From assembly GCF_025165795.1 (NCBI RefSeq), contig NZ_JAJAGO010000001.1, positions 248,001 through 312,000 of the forward strand: DNA of 64,000 nucleotides, written 5' to 3'. Both the position numbers and the translations under genes were made by a program. Under the pieces are notes generated by a model. That model did no database searches and was not told where the DNA came from. It was given only the letters and a program-made list of their open reading frames with translations. Shown piece after piece: positions 10,912 through 20,686 of this stretch. Source of the stretch: Streptomyces gossypii (GTDB lineage Bacteria > Actinomycetota > Actinomycetes > Streptomycetales > Streptomycetaceae). The stretch's first letter is position 1, and each line of letters begins with the position of its first letter.

Positions 10912-13574
10912 CAGGCGCTCTCCGCCACCAGCCGCTCGACGGCCGCCATCGCGTCCGCCACGGCGCCCGGCTCCTGGCCGCCGCCCTGCGCCAGGTCCGG
11001 CTTGCCGCCGCCACCGCCGCCGAGGGTGCGGGCAGCGGCCCGCACCAGGTCTCCGGCCTTCAGGCCACGGTCGCGGGCCTCGTCATTGGTGGCGATGACG
11101 GTGAGCGGCCGCCCGCCGGTGACCGTGAAGAGCGCGACGACGGCGGGCCTGCCCTGCATCCGGCCCCGTACGTCCAGTACGAGGGTGCGCAGATCGTCGG
11201 CCGCCGTGCCGTCCGGCACCCGGCCCGCGGCCAGCGACACGCCCCGTACGTCCCGGGCCCCGGCGGCCAGGCCCGCAGCGGCCTGCAGCACCTTCTCGGC
11301 GCGGTAGCGCTCGATCTCCTTCTCCGCGTCCTTGAGCTTTCCGAGCATGCCGGAGATACGCTCCGGCAGTTCCTCGGGCCTCCCCTTGACCAGCTCGGTG
11401 AGCTGGGAGACGACGGTGTGCTCACGAGCCAGGAACTTGTAGGCGTCCACGCCGACCAGTGCCTCGACTCGGCGCACTCCGGAGCCGATGGAGGACTCAC
11501 CGAGCAGCTTGACAAGGCCGAGCTGGGCGGTGTTGTGCACATGGGTGCCGCCGCACAGCTCCTTGGAGAAGTCGCCGATGGTCACGACGCGCACCCGCTC
11601 GCCGTACTTCTCGCCGAACTCCGCCAGCGCGCCCTGCTTCTTGGCGTCCTGGATGGACATCACCTCGGCGGTGACGTCCAGTTCACGGGAGAGCACCTCG
11701 TTGATCTTCTGCTCGACGTCGGTCAGCACCGTGCCCGGTACTGCGGCCGGGGAGCCGAAGTCGAAGCGGAACCGGCCCGGCGCGTTCTCGGAACCGGCCT
11801 GGGCCGCCGTGGGCCCCAGCGCGTCGCGCAGGGCCTGGTGGGTGAGGTGAGTGGCGCTGTGCGCGCGGGCGATGGAGCGACGCCGCACCAGATCGATCCG
11901 GGCGTACGCGGGCGAACCGACCGTGACCTCGCCGACCTGGACGACGCCCTTGTGCACGCTGACGCCGGGCACCGGCTGCTGGACGTCGCGTACGTCGACG
12001 ATCGCGCCGTTCTCCAGCCGGATCCGGCCGGAGTCGGCGAGCTGGCCACCGCCCTCGGCGTAGAAGGGGGTGCGGTCGAGGACGACCTCGACCTCGTCGC
12101 CCTCGTGGGCGGCCGGTGCGGAGACGCCGTCCACCAGCAGTCCGACGATGGCCGCCTCGCCCTCGGTGTGCCCGTATCCGGTGAAGACCGTGGCACCGGC
12201 GGAGTCGGCGACCGCGCGGTAGGCGGAAAGGTCGGCGTGCCCCTGCTTCTTGGCGCGGGCGTCGGCCTTGGCGCGCTCCCGCTGCTCCTTCATCAGGCGG
12301 CGGAAGCTCTCCTCGTCCACGGAGAGGCCCTGTTCGGCGGCCATCTCCAGGGTGAGGTCGATGGGGAAGCCCCAGGTGTCGTGCAGCAGGAACGCCTTGT
12401 CACCGGCGAGTACGGTGCCGCCGCCCGACATGGTCTCGCTCACGGCCGTGTCGAGAATGTTCGTGCCCGCCTTGAGCGTCTTGAGGAAGGCGGCCTCCTC
12501 CGCGAGCGCGACCGTCTCGATCCGCCTGCGGTCCTCCTCCAGCTCCGGGTACTGCGGGCTCATCGCCTTGATCACGGTGTCCGTCAGTTCGGCGACGGTG
12601 GGGCCGGTGGCGCCGAGGATGCGCATGTTGCGGATGGCACGGCGCATGATGCGGCGCAGCACATAGCCACGGCCCTCGTTGCCGGGGGTGACGCCGTCCC
12701 CGATGAGCATGATGGCGGTGCGGATGTGGTCGGCGACCACGCGCAGCGCGACGTCGCTCTGCTCGGCGGCGCCGTAGCGCACGCCGGTGAGCGCGGTGGC
12801 GCTGTCGATGACCATGCGCGAGGTGTCGATCTCGAACATGTTGTGCACGTCCTGCAGGATCATCGCGAGGCGCTCGAGGCCGAGGCCGGTGTCGATGTTC
12901 CGGCTGGGCAGGTCGCCCAGGATGGGGTAGTCCTTGCCCGCGCCCGGCCCGCGCACGTACTGCATGAAGACCAGGTTCCAGATCTCCACGTATCGCTCGT
13001 CGTTGACGGCGGGGCCGCCCTCCTCGCCGAACTCGGGACCGCGGTCGTAGTTGATCTCCGAGCAGGGACCGCAGGGGCCCGGGACGCCCATGTCCCAGTA
13101 GTTCTCTTCCTTGCCGAGCCGCTGGATGCGCTCGGCAGGGACTCCGACGACGTCCCGCCAGATGCGCTCCGCCTCGTCGTCCTCCTGGTAGACCGTGATC
13201 CACAGCCTGGACGGGTCGAGGCCGTAGCCGCCGTCCTCCTGCGCACTGGTGAGCAGCTCCCAGGCCAGTTCGGCGGCGCCCTCCTTGAAGTAGTCCCCGA
13301 AGGAGAAGTTTCCGCACATCTGGAAGAACGTGCCGTGCCGTGTCGTCTTGCCGACCTCTTCGATGTCGGGCGTGCGGACGCACTTCTGGACGCTGGCGGC
13401 CCGCGCGTACGGCGGCTTGACCTCGCCCAGGAAGTAGGGCTTGAACGGGACCATGCCCGCCGGGACCAGCAGCAGCGTCGGGTCGTCCGCGATCAGCGAC
13501 GCCGATGGGACGACGGTGTGCCCGCGCTCCTCGAAGAAGCGCAGCCAGCGACGGCGGATCTCAGCCGACTCCAT
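10911..13574 (-). CDS. alaS: Alanyl-tRNA synthetase
   Basis: The full-length class II enzyme has 887 residues. Motif 2 region [18 protein letters not shown] lies near residue 70. The editing domain carries [11 protein letters not shown] and CGGTHVHNT, the zinc and deacylation signatures. The C-terminal DHHA1 region ends with [15 protein letters not shown]. The ATG shares a base with the stop of the upstream DUF6167 gene. No T-box leader is visible upstream. Confidence 0.98.
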   Translation of the reverse strand: MESAEIRRRWLRFFEERGHTVVPSASLIADDPTLLLVPAGMVPFKPYFLGEVKPPYARAASVQKCVRTPDIEEVGKTTRHGTFFQMCGNFSFGDYFKEGAAELAWELLTSAQEDGGYGLDPSRLWITVYQEDDEAERIWRDVVGVPAERIQRLGKEENYWDMGVPGPCGPCSEINYDRGPEFGEEGGPAVNDERYVEIWNLVFMQYVRGPGAGKDYPILGDLPSRNIDTGLGLERLAMILQDVHNMFEIDTSRMVIDSATALTGVRYGAAEQSDVALRVVADHIRTAIMLIGDGVTPGNEGRGYVLRRIMRRAIRNMRILGATGPTVAELTDTVIKAMSPQYPELEEDRRRIETVALAEEAAFLKTLKAGTNILDTAVSETMSGGGTVLAGDKAFLLHDTWGFPIDLTLEMAAEQGLSVDEESFRRLMKEQRERAKADARAKKQGHADLSAYRAVADSAGATVFTGYGHTEGEAAIVGLLVDGVSAPAAHEGDEVEVVLDRTPFYAEGGGQLADSGRIRLENGAIVDVRDVQQPVPGVSVHKGVVQVGEVTVGSPAYARIDLVRRRSIARAHSATHLTHQALRDALGPTAAQAGSENAPGRFRFDFGSPAAVPGTVLTDVEQKINEVLSRELDVTAEVMSIQDAKKQGALAEFGEKYGERVRVVTIGDFSKELCGGTHVHNTAQLGLVKLLGESSIGSGVRRVEALVGVDAYKFLAREHTVVSQLTELVKGRPEELPERISGMLGKLKDAEKEIERYRAEKVLQAAAGLAAGARDVRGVSLAAGRVPDGTAADDLRTLVLDVRGRMQGRPAVVALFTVTGGRPLTVIATNDEARDRGLKAGDLVRAAARTLGGGGGGKPDLAQGGGQEPGAVADAMAAVERLVAESA

Positions 13575-14008
13575 CAGTGGTCCTCATTCCGGTCGTACTT
13601 ACGGTCGCGTGTGTTGTTGCTGCTCTTGCTGTTGCTTGTGCTGTCGATGTTGCCTGTGCCGCCGGTGTGGCCGTCGTACGGTTCCGCCGCCCCGCGCACC
13701 GGCGTGCCGGGGAGGGTCCGCGCCGCTCCCGGTGCGGGCCTGCCGGCCGGGCGGGGCAGTCCGGGGCGCTCCGGCTCCACGGGGGCGTTCAGGCCCAGCA
13801 CGTCGTGCAGTTCGTCTTCGCGCTGTGCCATCCCGGAGCGGACGTCGAGTGCGAAGCCGCGGAGTCGCTGCCCCGTCTCGAGCGCCTTGTCGGCGGCGCG
13901 GGCCCCGAGCGACTCGGGGGTGAGGCTGCGCAGTTTGCGGTTGACCTTGGTGGTGGCCCAGACACCGGCGGCGGCGCCGGTGGAGAACCAGAAGGCACGG
14001 CGGAACAT
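13574..14008 (-). CDS. Small DUF6167-type membrane-associated protein
   Basis: The 144-residue protein has one N-terminal hydrophobic stretch ([21 protein letters not shown]), then a basic helical segment and a Pro/Gly-rich, disordered C-terminus. It resembles the short DUF6167 proteins found between a DUF948 gene and alaS in Streptomyces. Function is unknown. It is coupled to alaS by stop-start overlap and follows the DUF948 gene by 8 bases, so the three genes are probably co-transcribed. Confidence 0.75.
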   Translation of the reverse strand: MFRRAFWFSTGAAAGVWATTKVNRKLRSLTPESLGARAADKALETGQRLRGFALDVRSGMAQREDELHDVLGLNAPVEPERPGLPRPAGRPAPGAARTLPGTPVRGAAEPYDGHTGGTGNIDSTSNSKSSNNTRDRKYDRNEDH

Positions 14009-14016
14009 GTGGCGGA

Positions 14017-14463
14017 TCAGCCCTTCTTGCGGTTGCGGCGGCCACGCCTGTCAGCAGACAAGGTCCGCCCGGGCACGACCTTCGCGCGCCGTTCCGGCGC
14101 GCCGGCGGCACCCGTGCCGTTCTCACGGCCGAGGGCGCGGCGCACTCCGTAGCCGAACGAGGCGACCTTCACCAGTGGGCCGCCGAAGACGGACGAGACG
14201 GTCGTGGAGAGCGCGGAGGCGTTGGCGGTCACCTCCTGGACGTCGGTGGCGATCGAGTCCACCCGGTCCAGTTGGGTCTGCGCGGAGCGCACCGTCGCGG
14301 ACGCCTCGCCGAGCAGCGGTACGGCACGCTCGGTCACGCTGGTCACCAGCTTGGTCGCCGCCCTGAGCGCCTGCGCGAGTCTCACCAGCACCACGGCGAG
14401 GAAGGACACCAGGATCGCCCAGAAGACAGCCACCAGGATGCCGGCCACTTCTCCACCGGACAC
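14017..14463 (-). CDS. DUF948 membrane protein
   Basis: The 148-residue protein has an N-terminal membrane helix (GILVAVFWAILVSFLAVVLV, about 8-27) followed by a long amphipathic helix with the DUF948 spacing (LLGEASATVRSAQTQLDRVDSI) and a strongly basic C-terminal tail. DUF948 proteins resemble methyl-accepting-like coiled coils; their role is not established. It is the first gene of the DUF948-DUF6167-alaS cluster. Confidence 0.8.
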   Translation of the reverse strand: MSGGEVAGILVAVFWAILVSFLAVVLVRLAQALRAATKLVTSVTERAVPLLGEASATVRSAQTQLDRVDSIATDVQEVTANASALSTTVSSVFGGPLVKVASFGYGVRRALGRENGTGAAGAPERRAKVVPGRTLSADRRGRRNRKKG

Positions 14464-14617
14464 GCTGCACCGCTTCCCTCGGGTTATGGGGGTCGGCCGC
14501 CGCCTCCGAGGCGGCCCGCGAAGGTGCGGCGGCGGATACCGACCCTATCGCGCCGGGCCGCCGCATCCGTACGCATGACGGCCGCCTGGGAAAGCGCGCG
14601 GCTGCCCGCCCGAGTGG

Positions 14618-14647
14618 TTGTACGGTCCGCTTACCTCCGAGTACGCT
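14618..14647 (+). promoter_or_regulatory. Possible promoter for a leaderless transcript
   Basis: TTGTAC at 14618-14623 and TACGCT at 14642-14647 are separated by 18 bases and resemble vegetative -35/-10 elements. The -10 ends only 9 bases before the ATG at 14657, and no ribosome site is visible. This would give a transcript beginning at or next to the start codon. Confidence 0.45.
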
Positions 14648-14656
14648 CCGTATTTC

Positions 14657-16942
14657 ATGCGACGCTTTCAGCGCTCCGAGCCGAAATCCCGGGACGTGCC
14701 CGCACCGCCGCGGGCGCCCGGCAACCTTCCGTCGCCCCTCAACCAGTTCACCGGCCGCCGCACCGAGGCCGCGCGACTGCGCGAACGGGCCGCGCGGAAC
14801 CGGCTGGTGACGGTGACCGGGGTGGGCGGAATCGGCAAGACACGGCTCGCACTGCACTGCGCGGAGCGCATGCAGAAACGCTTCTGCAACGGCGTCTGGA
14901 TGGTCGACCTGTCGGAGCTGCGCGACACCGCGCTCCTCGATCACACCGTGGTCGAGGCCCTCGAACTCGCCGACAACCGCGGGGTGTCGCCCCGTTCCGT
15001 ACTGCTGAACCATCTGGCACGACGCGAGATGCTCATCGTACTGGACGGCTTCGAGCAGCTCGATGAGGAGGTCGCCGCGCTGGCGGACGAGCTCCTGCGC
15101 CGCTCCCCCGGGCTGCGGATACTGGCCGCGGGGCGGCGCCCGGTGGGACTCACGGGCGAGCACCTCTTCCCGCTCGGCCCGATGTCGCCGCCCGAGGCCG
15201 CCGATCTGTTCACCGAGCGGGCGGGAGCGGTGCTGCCCGGCTTCACCGCGCGCGGCCCGCGCCGGGAGGCGGTCACCGAGCTGTGCCGTCGGCTGGACGG
15301 CATCCCGCTCGCCCTGGAACTGGCGGCCGGGCGGCTGCGCGCCCTGTCCGTCGAGCAGCTGGCCCAGCGGCTCGACGACCGCTTCGGACTGCTGACCGGC
15401 AACGGCCATCAGCCCGTGTCACGGCACCGCACGCTCCGCACGGCGATCGGCTGGAGCCACGAGCTGTGCTCGCCCCGGGAACGGCTGCTGTGGGCACGGC
15501 TTTCGGTCTTCGACGGGGACTTCGACCTGGAGGCGGCCGAGTACCTGTGCGCGGGCGGCGATCTGCACGCCGCCCAGGTCCTTCCGGTGCTGGCGGAACT
15601 CGTCGCGCAGTCCGTCGTCCTGCGCGAGGAGCGTGAGGGGGCCGACGGACAGGCGCGCTACCGCCTGCTCGACACCGTGCGCGAGTACGGCGCGGGCTGG
15701 CTGGCGGAGCTGGACGAGACCGAGCGGCTGCGCCGACGGCACCGCGACTGGTATCTGGGGCTGGCGACCTGGTGTGAGCTGGACTGGTTCAGCCCCCGCC
15801 AGGCGGACGTGGTGGCCCGGATCGAGCAGGAGCTGCCGAATCTGCGGCTGGCGCTCGAATACAGCCTGGAGAACCAGGACGAGGCGCACATCGGGCAGTA
15901 CCTCGCCGCGACCCTGTGGTTCTACTGGCTCGGCTGCGGGCGGCTCGCCGAGGGACGGCAGTGGCTCGACCGGGCGCTCGCGCTGGAGGGCGACCAGCCG
16001 GAGGCGCGGGCCAAGGCGTTGTGGGTCTCCGGACTGACCGCCGTCGTGCACGGAGAGGCGGCGACCGCGCTCGGAGCACTCCACGAGTGCCTGCAACTGG
16101 CGGAGGCGCACGGCGACGAGAGCGCGCTCGCGTACGCGACCCAGACGCTGGGCGCGCTGGCGGTGGCGGACGGTGACACGGCGCTGGGCAAGGGGCTGCT
16201 GGCTGAGGCGCTGGAGCGCTTCCGCGCCCTCGGCGAGCTGAACACCCTGGTGATCGTGGCCCAGTTGCAGCTCGCGATGGCACACGCCTTCGAGGGTGAT
16301 CTCACGAAGGCCGCGGTGCTGAGCGAGGAGGCCCGCGAGATCTCGGCCGACAGCGGCGAGCGGTGGGCGCTGTCGTACACGCTGTATGTGCTCGCCCATG
16401 TGCGGCTGGCACGCGGCGAGCCGGGGCGGGCGCGGGCGCTGAGCGTGGCGGGCCTGACGGTCAAGCGGGAGCTGGGCGACGTGCTGGGCATGGTGCTGGC
16501 GCTGGAGCAGCTGGCAGCGCTCACCGTGGGGCAGCGGCCGGAGCGTGCCGCCGAACTGCTGGGCGCGGCGCAGGCGGGCTGGCAGGCGCTCGGAGCGCGC
16601 TATGCGGAAGGGCCGGGGGCCGGGCCGGTGACGGACGTGCCCGTGGGCGCCGGGTGGTGCGGGGCCTGGCGGGCGGGCGACAGCTGCCGCAGGCGCGCGC
16701 TCGACGCGCTCGGCGAGGCGGCGTACGACGCCGCGTGGCTGCGCGGAGCGCAGCTGGGCGTGCCCGCTGTCGCGGCACGCGAGGTGGACGAGCACGGGCG
16801 GGCGGCGCCGGAGTTGCCCGCGGGGCACGCGCTGCGGGGCGGATCCGGCGGCGGGCGGGCACAGGGCCGAAGCGCCGCCGACACTCGGCAGCCCGCCTGC
16901 CCTCCGGCGGCCGGAGCCGAGGGCGGACAGCAGGCGAGCTGA
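14657..16942 (+). CDS. STAND-type NTPase with TPR-like repeats (AfsR-related, no DNA-binding domain)
   Basis: The 761-residue protein has an NB-ARC-like ATPase with Walker A GVGGIGKT at 55-62 and Walker B-like MLIVLDGFEQLDEE. A winged-helix region follows (HRTLRTAIGWSHEL), and helical TPR-like repeats run from about 400 to 640. This is the ATPase half of AfsR/SARP regulators without their N-terminal DNA-binding domain or any C-terminal LuxR domain. Such proteins act as signalling scaffolds; the ligand is unknown. ATG 14657 is preferred over the TTG at 14618, which would sit on the candidate promoter. Confidence 0.8.
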   Translation: MRRFQRSEPKSRDVPAPPRAPGNLPSPLNQFTGRRTEAARLRERAARNRLVTVTGVGGIGKTRLALHCAERMQKRFCNGVWMVDLSELRDTALLDHTVVEALELADNRGVSPRSVLLNHLARREMLIVLDGFEQLDEEVAALADELLRRSPGLRILAAGRRPVGLTGEHLFPLGPMSPPEAADLFTERAGAVLPGFTARGPRREAVTELCRRLDGIPLALELAAGRLRALSVEQLAQRLDDRFGLLTGNGHQPVSRHRTLRTAIGWSHELCSPRERLLWARLSVFDGDFDLEAAEYLCAGGDLHAAQVLPVLAELVAQSVVLREEREGADGQARYRLLDTVREYGAGWLAELDETERLRRRHRDWYLGLATWCELDWFSPRQADVVARIEQELPNLRLALEYSLENQDEAHIGQYLAATLWFYWLGCGRLAEGRQWLDRALALEGDQPEARAKALWVSGLTAVVHGEAATALGALHECLQLAEAHGDESALAYATQTLGALAVADGDTALGKGLLAEALERFRALGELNTLVIVAQLQLAMAHAFEGDLTKAAVLSEEAREISADSGERWALSYTLYVLAHVRLARGEPGRARALSVAGLTVKRELGDVLGMVLALEQLAALTVGQRPERAAELLGAAQAGWQALGARYAEGPGAGPVTDVPVGAGWCGAWRAGDSCRRRALDALGEAAYDAAWLRGAQLGVPAVAAREVDEHGRAAPELPAGHALRGGSGGGRAQGRSAADTRQPACPPAAGAEGGQQAS

Positions 16943-16951
16943 GAGTGAGGC

Positions 16952-16992
16952 GGGAGCACGGGCCACCGGCAGTGCCGGGGCTCCGTGCTCCC
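16952..16992. terminator. Terminator between the STAND ATPase and rpsD
   Basis: GGGAGCACGG (16952-16961) pairs perfectly with CCGTGCTCCC (16983-16992), and a second small palindrome (CCGGCAGTGCCGG) lies in the loop. It is placed between two convergent genes and could end both transcripts. Confidence 0.75.
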
Positions 16993-17005
16993 AGAGCCCG
17001 GTGAC

Positions 17006-17617
17006 TCAGCGGGCGTAGTACTCGACGACCATCTGCTCGTCGCAGATGACCGGGATCTCCTTGCGGTTCGGGTCCCGGTCGAGACGGAACGCGAGCGCCT
17101 CGAGGTTGACCTCGAGGTAGCGCGGGGTCTCGCCCTCCGTGTCGTAGCCGCCTTCGCGGGCCACGAGGAAGGGGTGCTTCGTGCGGCTGCGCTCGCGCAC
17201 CTGCACGACGTCGTCCGGGTGGACACGGAACGACGGCTTGTCGACCTTGCGGTCGTTGACCGCGATGTGGCCGTGGACCACCATCTGGCGTGCCTGGTAG
17301 ATGGTGCGGGCCAGGCCGGACCGCAGTACGAGCGCGTCCAGACGGCGCTCAAGCTCGATGATCAGGGCCTCGCCCGTCTTGCCTTCGACCTTCCGAGCGC
17401 GGTCGTAGGCACGCGCCATCTGGCGCTCGCTGATGTCGTACTGGGCGCGCAGCCGCTGCTTCTCGAGCAGCCGGACCTTGTAGTCACTGGTCTGCTTGCG
17501 GCCACGGCCGTGCTCACCCGGCGGGTAGGGACGCTGCTCGAAGTACTTGACGGCCTTCGGGGTCAGCGCGATGCCGAGTGCACGCGACTTCTTGACCTTG
17601 GGACGCGACTGGTTCAC
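17006..17617 (-). CDS. rpsD: 30S ribosomal protein S4
   Basis: It is a primary 16S rRNA-binding protein that starts small-subunit assembly. The 203-residue sequence has the S4 N-terminal region followed by the S4 RNA-binding fold ([20 protein letters not shown], then [19 protein letters not shown]). The N-terminal zinc-binding cysteines of some S4 proteins are absent, so this is the zinc-free form. It stands alone rather than in the alpha operon. Its upstream region overlaps the iron box that serves the divergent DUF2470 gene. Confidence 0.98.
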   Translation of the reverse strand: MNQSRPKVKKSRALGIALTPKAVKYFEQRPYPPGEHGRGRKQTSDYKVRLLEKQRLRAQYDISERQMARAYDRARKVEGKTGEALIIELERRLDALVLRSGLARTIYQARQMVVHGHIAVNDRKVDKPSFRVHPDDVVQVRERSRTKHPFLVAREGGYDTEGETPRYLEVNLEALAFRLDRDPNRKEIPVICDEQMVVEYYAR

Positions 17618-17639
17618 GTTGAACGAACCTCCGTGTAGG

Positions 17640-17658
17640 TTAGGTTAGGCTTACCTTA
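17640..17658. promoter_or_regulatory. DmdR/IdeR-type iron box
   Basis: TTAGGTTAGGCTTACCTTA matches the Streptomyces DmdR1/DtxR iron-box consensus TTAGGTTAGGCTCACCTAA at 17 of 19 positions. It lies 22 bases after the rpsD start codon and ends 15 bases before the DUF2470 ATG, right next to that gene's GAGGAG ribosome site. TTGAAC (17619-17624) and TAGGTT (17641-17646), spaced by 16, could be the rightward promoter, with the box covering its -10. Confidence 0.8.
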
Positions 17659-17673
17659 GCTGAGGAGAAACAC

Positions 17674-18531
17674 ATGTTTCGACCTGGGATCCCCCTGTCC
17701 GGCACCGGTGACGATGCGGGACCGGGTCAGCCGCGCCCCTTGGAAGACACCCGGCAGCCTTCGGCTGCCGAGCGTGTGCGAACCCTCGTGGAGTCCAGCC
17801 TAACCGCCGCACTGACCATTCCGGGAACCGAGGCCCCCCTACGGGACCCTCTCGGCTCCTGGACCGCCGGCGCGCGGGCTGTCACGGACGACGGAGACGT
17901 GGTTCTCCTGGTGCCCGCGAACGCCCCGGCGGCCCGCGCCGCCGCCTACGCGCAGGACGACGACGTCGAGACTGTGATGGAAATCACGGACGTAGCCCCT
18001 GTCGCCGTACCGCACCGCGTGCGGGGCCGTACATGGGTCGCCGGCTGGCTGACGGCCGTACGGAACGCGGACCGTGCCGCCTGCGCCCGTTTGCTCGCGG
18101 AACGGCAGCCCGCGATGGCGGAGGCGGAGGCGAAAGCCGGCGCCGGGGTGCCGCGGGCGCTGCTGCGCCTGGAAGTCGGCGAGGCGTATGTGGACGACCT
18201 CTGGGGCGCGGAGCACGTGGAGCCGGACGACTTCGCCGCCGCGCGCCCGGACCCGCTGGTGCGGCACGAGGCGGAGCTGCTCCAGCACCTGGCCGCCGCG
18301 CACGGCGACCGGATGCGCGGCCTGGGCACGCTGCTGGGCGAGGACAGGAGACGTCTGTGCGGCGCCTGGAGCCAGGTGGCACCGCTGGCGCTGGACCGCT
18401 TCGGACTGCGGGTGCGGTTCGCCGGGCAGCCCGGATGCTTCGACGCGCGCTTCGAGTTCCCGGAGCCGGTGCGGGATGTCTCGCAGCTGCGGCAGGCCGT
18501 ACAGCAGCTGTTCGAGGCTGCCGCCGGGTGA
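17674..18531 (+). CDS. DUF2470-domain protein, probably haem/iron-related and iron-regulated
   Basis: The 285-residue protein ends (about 195-283) in a region that fits DUF2470: HLAAAHGDRM, then DRFGLRVRF and RFEFPEPVRDVSQLR. DUF2470 is the C-terminal module of HugZ-type haem-degrading proteins. The N-terminal 180 residues resemble the split-barrel part only loosely (DGDVVLLVPANAPAARAAA), so an enzyme role is uncertain. ATG 17674 has GAGGAG six bases upstream. The iron box immediately before it supports a role in haem or iron handling when iron is scarce. Confidence 0.75.
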   Translation: MFRPGIPLSGTGDDAGPGQPRPLEDTRQPSAAERVRTLVESSLTAALTIPGTEAPLRDPLGSWTAGARAVTDDGDVVLLVPANAPAARAAAYAQDDDVETVMEITDVAPVAVPHRVRGRTWVAGWLTAVRNADRAACARLLAERQPAMAEAEAKAGAGVPRALLRLEVGEAYVDDLWGAEHVEPDDFAAARPDPLVRHEAELLQHLAAAHGDRMRGLGTLLGEDRRRLCGAWSQVAPLALDRFGLRVRFAGQPGCFDARFEFPEPVRDVSQLRQAVQQLFEAAAG

Positions 18532-18546
18532 TCCCGGGCCCGCCCG

Positions 18547-19929
18547 TCAGGACTGCGACTCCCCCGGCTGCTCGGGCAGGCTCTCGCCCCGCAGCCGGGC
18601 TCGCACCCGCTCCGCGACGTCGGCGTAACGCGCCTCCGCGCCGTACCGGGTGGGCGCGTAGTAACGCTTGCCGTGCACTTCGTCCGGCGCGTACTGCTGG
18701 GCTGCTATGCCGCCGGGAAGATCGTGCGGGTACTGGTAGCCCTTGCCGTGCCCGAGGGTGGCGGAGCCCTGGTAGTGGCTGTCCTTCAGATGCGCGGGCA
18801 CCGACCCGGCCAGACCCGCCCGGACGTCCGTGAGCGCGGCGTCGACCGCGAGGCAGGCGGCGTTGGACTTGGGTGCCAGCGCCAAGGCGACCGTGGCCTG
18901 CCCGAGGGTGATCCGGGCCTCGGGGAAGCCGATCATGGCCACCGCCTGGGCCGCGGCGACCGCCGTCTGCAACGCCGTCGGGTCGGCCAGCCCGATGTCC
19001 TCGCTCGCGGAGATCATCAGCCGCCTCGCGATGAAGCGCGGGTCCTCCCCCGCCTCGATCATCCGGGCCAGATAGTGCAGCGCGGCGTCCACGTCGGAGC
19101 CGCGGATCGACTTGATCAGCGCACTGGCGACGTCGTAGTGCTGGTCGCCGTCCCGGTCGTACTTCACCGCGGCGCGGTCGACCGCCTCCTCCAGGGACGC
19201 CAGCGTGACCGAAGCCTCGCCCTTGGCCAGCGCGGCGCCCGCGCCCGCCTCCAGCGCGGTGAGCGCCCGGCGCGCGTCGCCGCCCGCGATGCGCAGCAGA
19301 TGCGCCTCGGCGTCGCCGGGCAGCGTGACGGCGCCGCCCAGACCCCGCTCGTCCGCCAGGGCGCGGTGCAGCAGCCCCTTGAGGTCCGCGTCGGTGAGCG
19401 GCTCCAGGGTGAGCAGCAGGGAGCGGGAGAGCAGCGGCGAGATCACCGAGAAGTAGGGGTTCTCGGTGGTCGCGGCGATCAGCGTGACCCAGCGGTTCTC
19501 CACCGCGGGCAGCAGCGAATCCTGCTGGGCCTTGCTGAAGCGGTGGATCTCGTCCAGAAACAGGACCGTCTCCTTGCCGTACGCCCCGGAGGAGCGCTTG
19601 GCGCCCTCGATGACGGCCCGCACCTCCTTGACCCCCGCGGTGATCGCGGACAGCTCGACGAAGCGCTTCTCGGTGGCCTGGCTGACGACATAGGCAAGGG
19701 TCGTCTTGCCGATGCCCGGCGGTCCCCACAGGAGCACCGAGGAGGGGCCCGCAGGGCCGCCGCTGCCCTCGCCCACCAGGCGGCGCAGCGGCGATCCCGG
19801 GCGCAGCAGGTGCTGCTGGCCCACCACCTCGTCGAGGACGCGCGGCCTCATCCGCACGGCCAGCGGGCTGGCGGACGGATCCTTGGCCCGGCGCTCCTCG
19901 GCAGCGGCGGTGAACAGGTCTGGTTCCAC
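18547..19929 (-). CDS. rarA: Replication-associated recombination AAA+ ATPase RarA (MgsA)
   Basis: The 460-residue clamp-loader-like ATPase has Walker [15 protein letters not shown], Walker [16 protein letters not shown] and sensor I AATTENP. The C-terminal half carries the RarA-specific tetramerisation region with [18 protein letters not shown]. RarA acts at stalled or gapped replication forks. It is convergent with the DUF2470 gene, with only 15 bases between. Confidence 0.95.
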   Translation of the reverse strand: MEPDLFTAAAEERRAKDPSASPLAVRMRPRVLDEVVGQQHLLRPGSPLRRLVGEGSGGPAGPSSVLLWGPPGIGKTTLAYVVSQATEKRFVELSAITAGVKEVRAVIEGAKRSSGAYGKETVLFLDEIHRFSKAQQDSLLPAVENRWVTLIAATTENPYFSVISPLLSRSLLLTLEPLTDADLKGLLHRALADERGLGGAVTLPGDAEAHLLRIAGGDARRALTALEAGAGAALAKGEASVTLASLEEAVDRAAVKYDRDGDQHYDVASALIKSIRGSDVDAALHYLARMIEAGEDPRFIARRLMISASEDIGLADPTALQTAVAAAQAVAMIGFPEARITLGQATVALALAPKSNAACLAVDAALTDVRAGLAGSVPAHLKDSHYQGSATLGHGKGYQYPHDLPGGIAAQQYAPDEVHGKRYYAPTRYGAEARYADVAERVRARLRGESLPEQPGESQS

Positions 19930-19973
19930 GACCGAACCCTAATTCACCGCACTGACAACCCGGAAAACACGGG

Positions 19974-20621
19974 TCAGCCAGTCCAGAAGTCCCACCAGCG
20001 GGTCAGGATCAGCATGCCGATGACGCCGATGTGCAGCACCGGCACCACCCAGTGGAACTCTCCGGCGAAGGACCTGAGGCCCGCCGGGCAGGGCAGGAAG
20101 CCCTTGCGCATGTTGAAGCCGGTGACGTACCAGAACAGCACGATCGTCGCGACCCAGGCGAGGCAGCACCAGAGGCAGAGCGAGTTGATCGTATACAGCG
20201 AGTGGTACTGGAGCCACGTGACGAAGCCGACGCCGAACACCGTGCCGGCGTTGAAGGTGAGCCAGTACCAGCGCGGGAAGCGGGCCCCGCTGAGCAGCGT
20301 GACGCCGACGGCGATCACGATGCCGTACGCGACCAGACCGAGCATCGGGTTGGAGAAACCGAAGGCCGAAGCCTGGTCGCTCTCCATGATGTTCCCGCAG
20401 GACACGATCGGGTTGAGGCTGCAGCCCGGGGTGAAGGTCTCTCCCCTGGCCTCGGCCTCCAGGATCTTCGTCTTGTCCAGGGTGATCACCCAGGAGGCGA
20501 GCAGCCCTGCCGCGCCGGCGACGATCAGCAGCCAGGAGAAGGCGCGGCGGGCGCCCACCGCGCCCCCCGTCGGCCCCTCGGTGCGGGCCGGGGCGTTATC
20601 GGGAGGTGCAGTGGTTGTCAT
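19974..20621 (-). CDS. Vitamin K epoxide reductase-family membrane oxidoreductase
   Basis: The 215-residue integral membrane protein has about five hydrophobic helices. It carries the VKOR cysteines: loop pair Cys67 and Cys75 (CSLNPIVSC) and active-site CxxC Cys149-Cys152 (CLWC). Bacterial VKORs reoxidise DsbA-type thiol oxidases using quinone, driving disulfide formation outside the membrane. The substrate partner is not adjacent here; a DsbA-like gene lies at 61.9 kb but looks cytoplasmic. Confidence 0.92.
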   Translation of the reverse strand: MTTTAPPDNAPARTEGPTGGAVGARRAFSWLLIVAGAAGLLASWVITLDKTKILEAEARGETFTPGCSLNPIVSCGNIMESDQASAFGFSNPMLGLVAYGIVIAVGVTLLSGARFPRWYWLTFNAGTVFGVGFVTWLQYHSLYTINSLCLWCCLAWVATIVLFWYVTGFNMRKGFLPCPAGLRSFAGEFHWVVPVLHIGVIGMLILTRWWDFWTG

Positions 20622-20686
20622 AGTGCTTTCGTCCCGTCGTCAGTCGGAGTCGAGCATGCGCTCATTATGAACCAACGCCTCTGTCC

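Noticed and set aside
8477..11098. Long plus-strand frame opposite mltG and ruvX, rich in Val, Leu and Arg
   Set aside because: Antisense reading of the Gln-rich mltG repeats; composition is an artefact of that tract.
11418..14366. Very long open frame on the plus strand opposite alaS and its neighbours
   Set aside because: It mirrors the codon structure of alaS and the two membrane-protein genes; high GC keeps antisense frames open. No family resemblance and no ribosome site.
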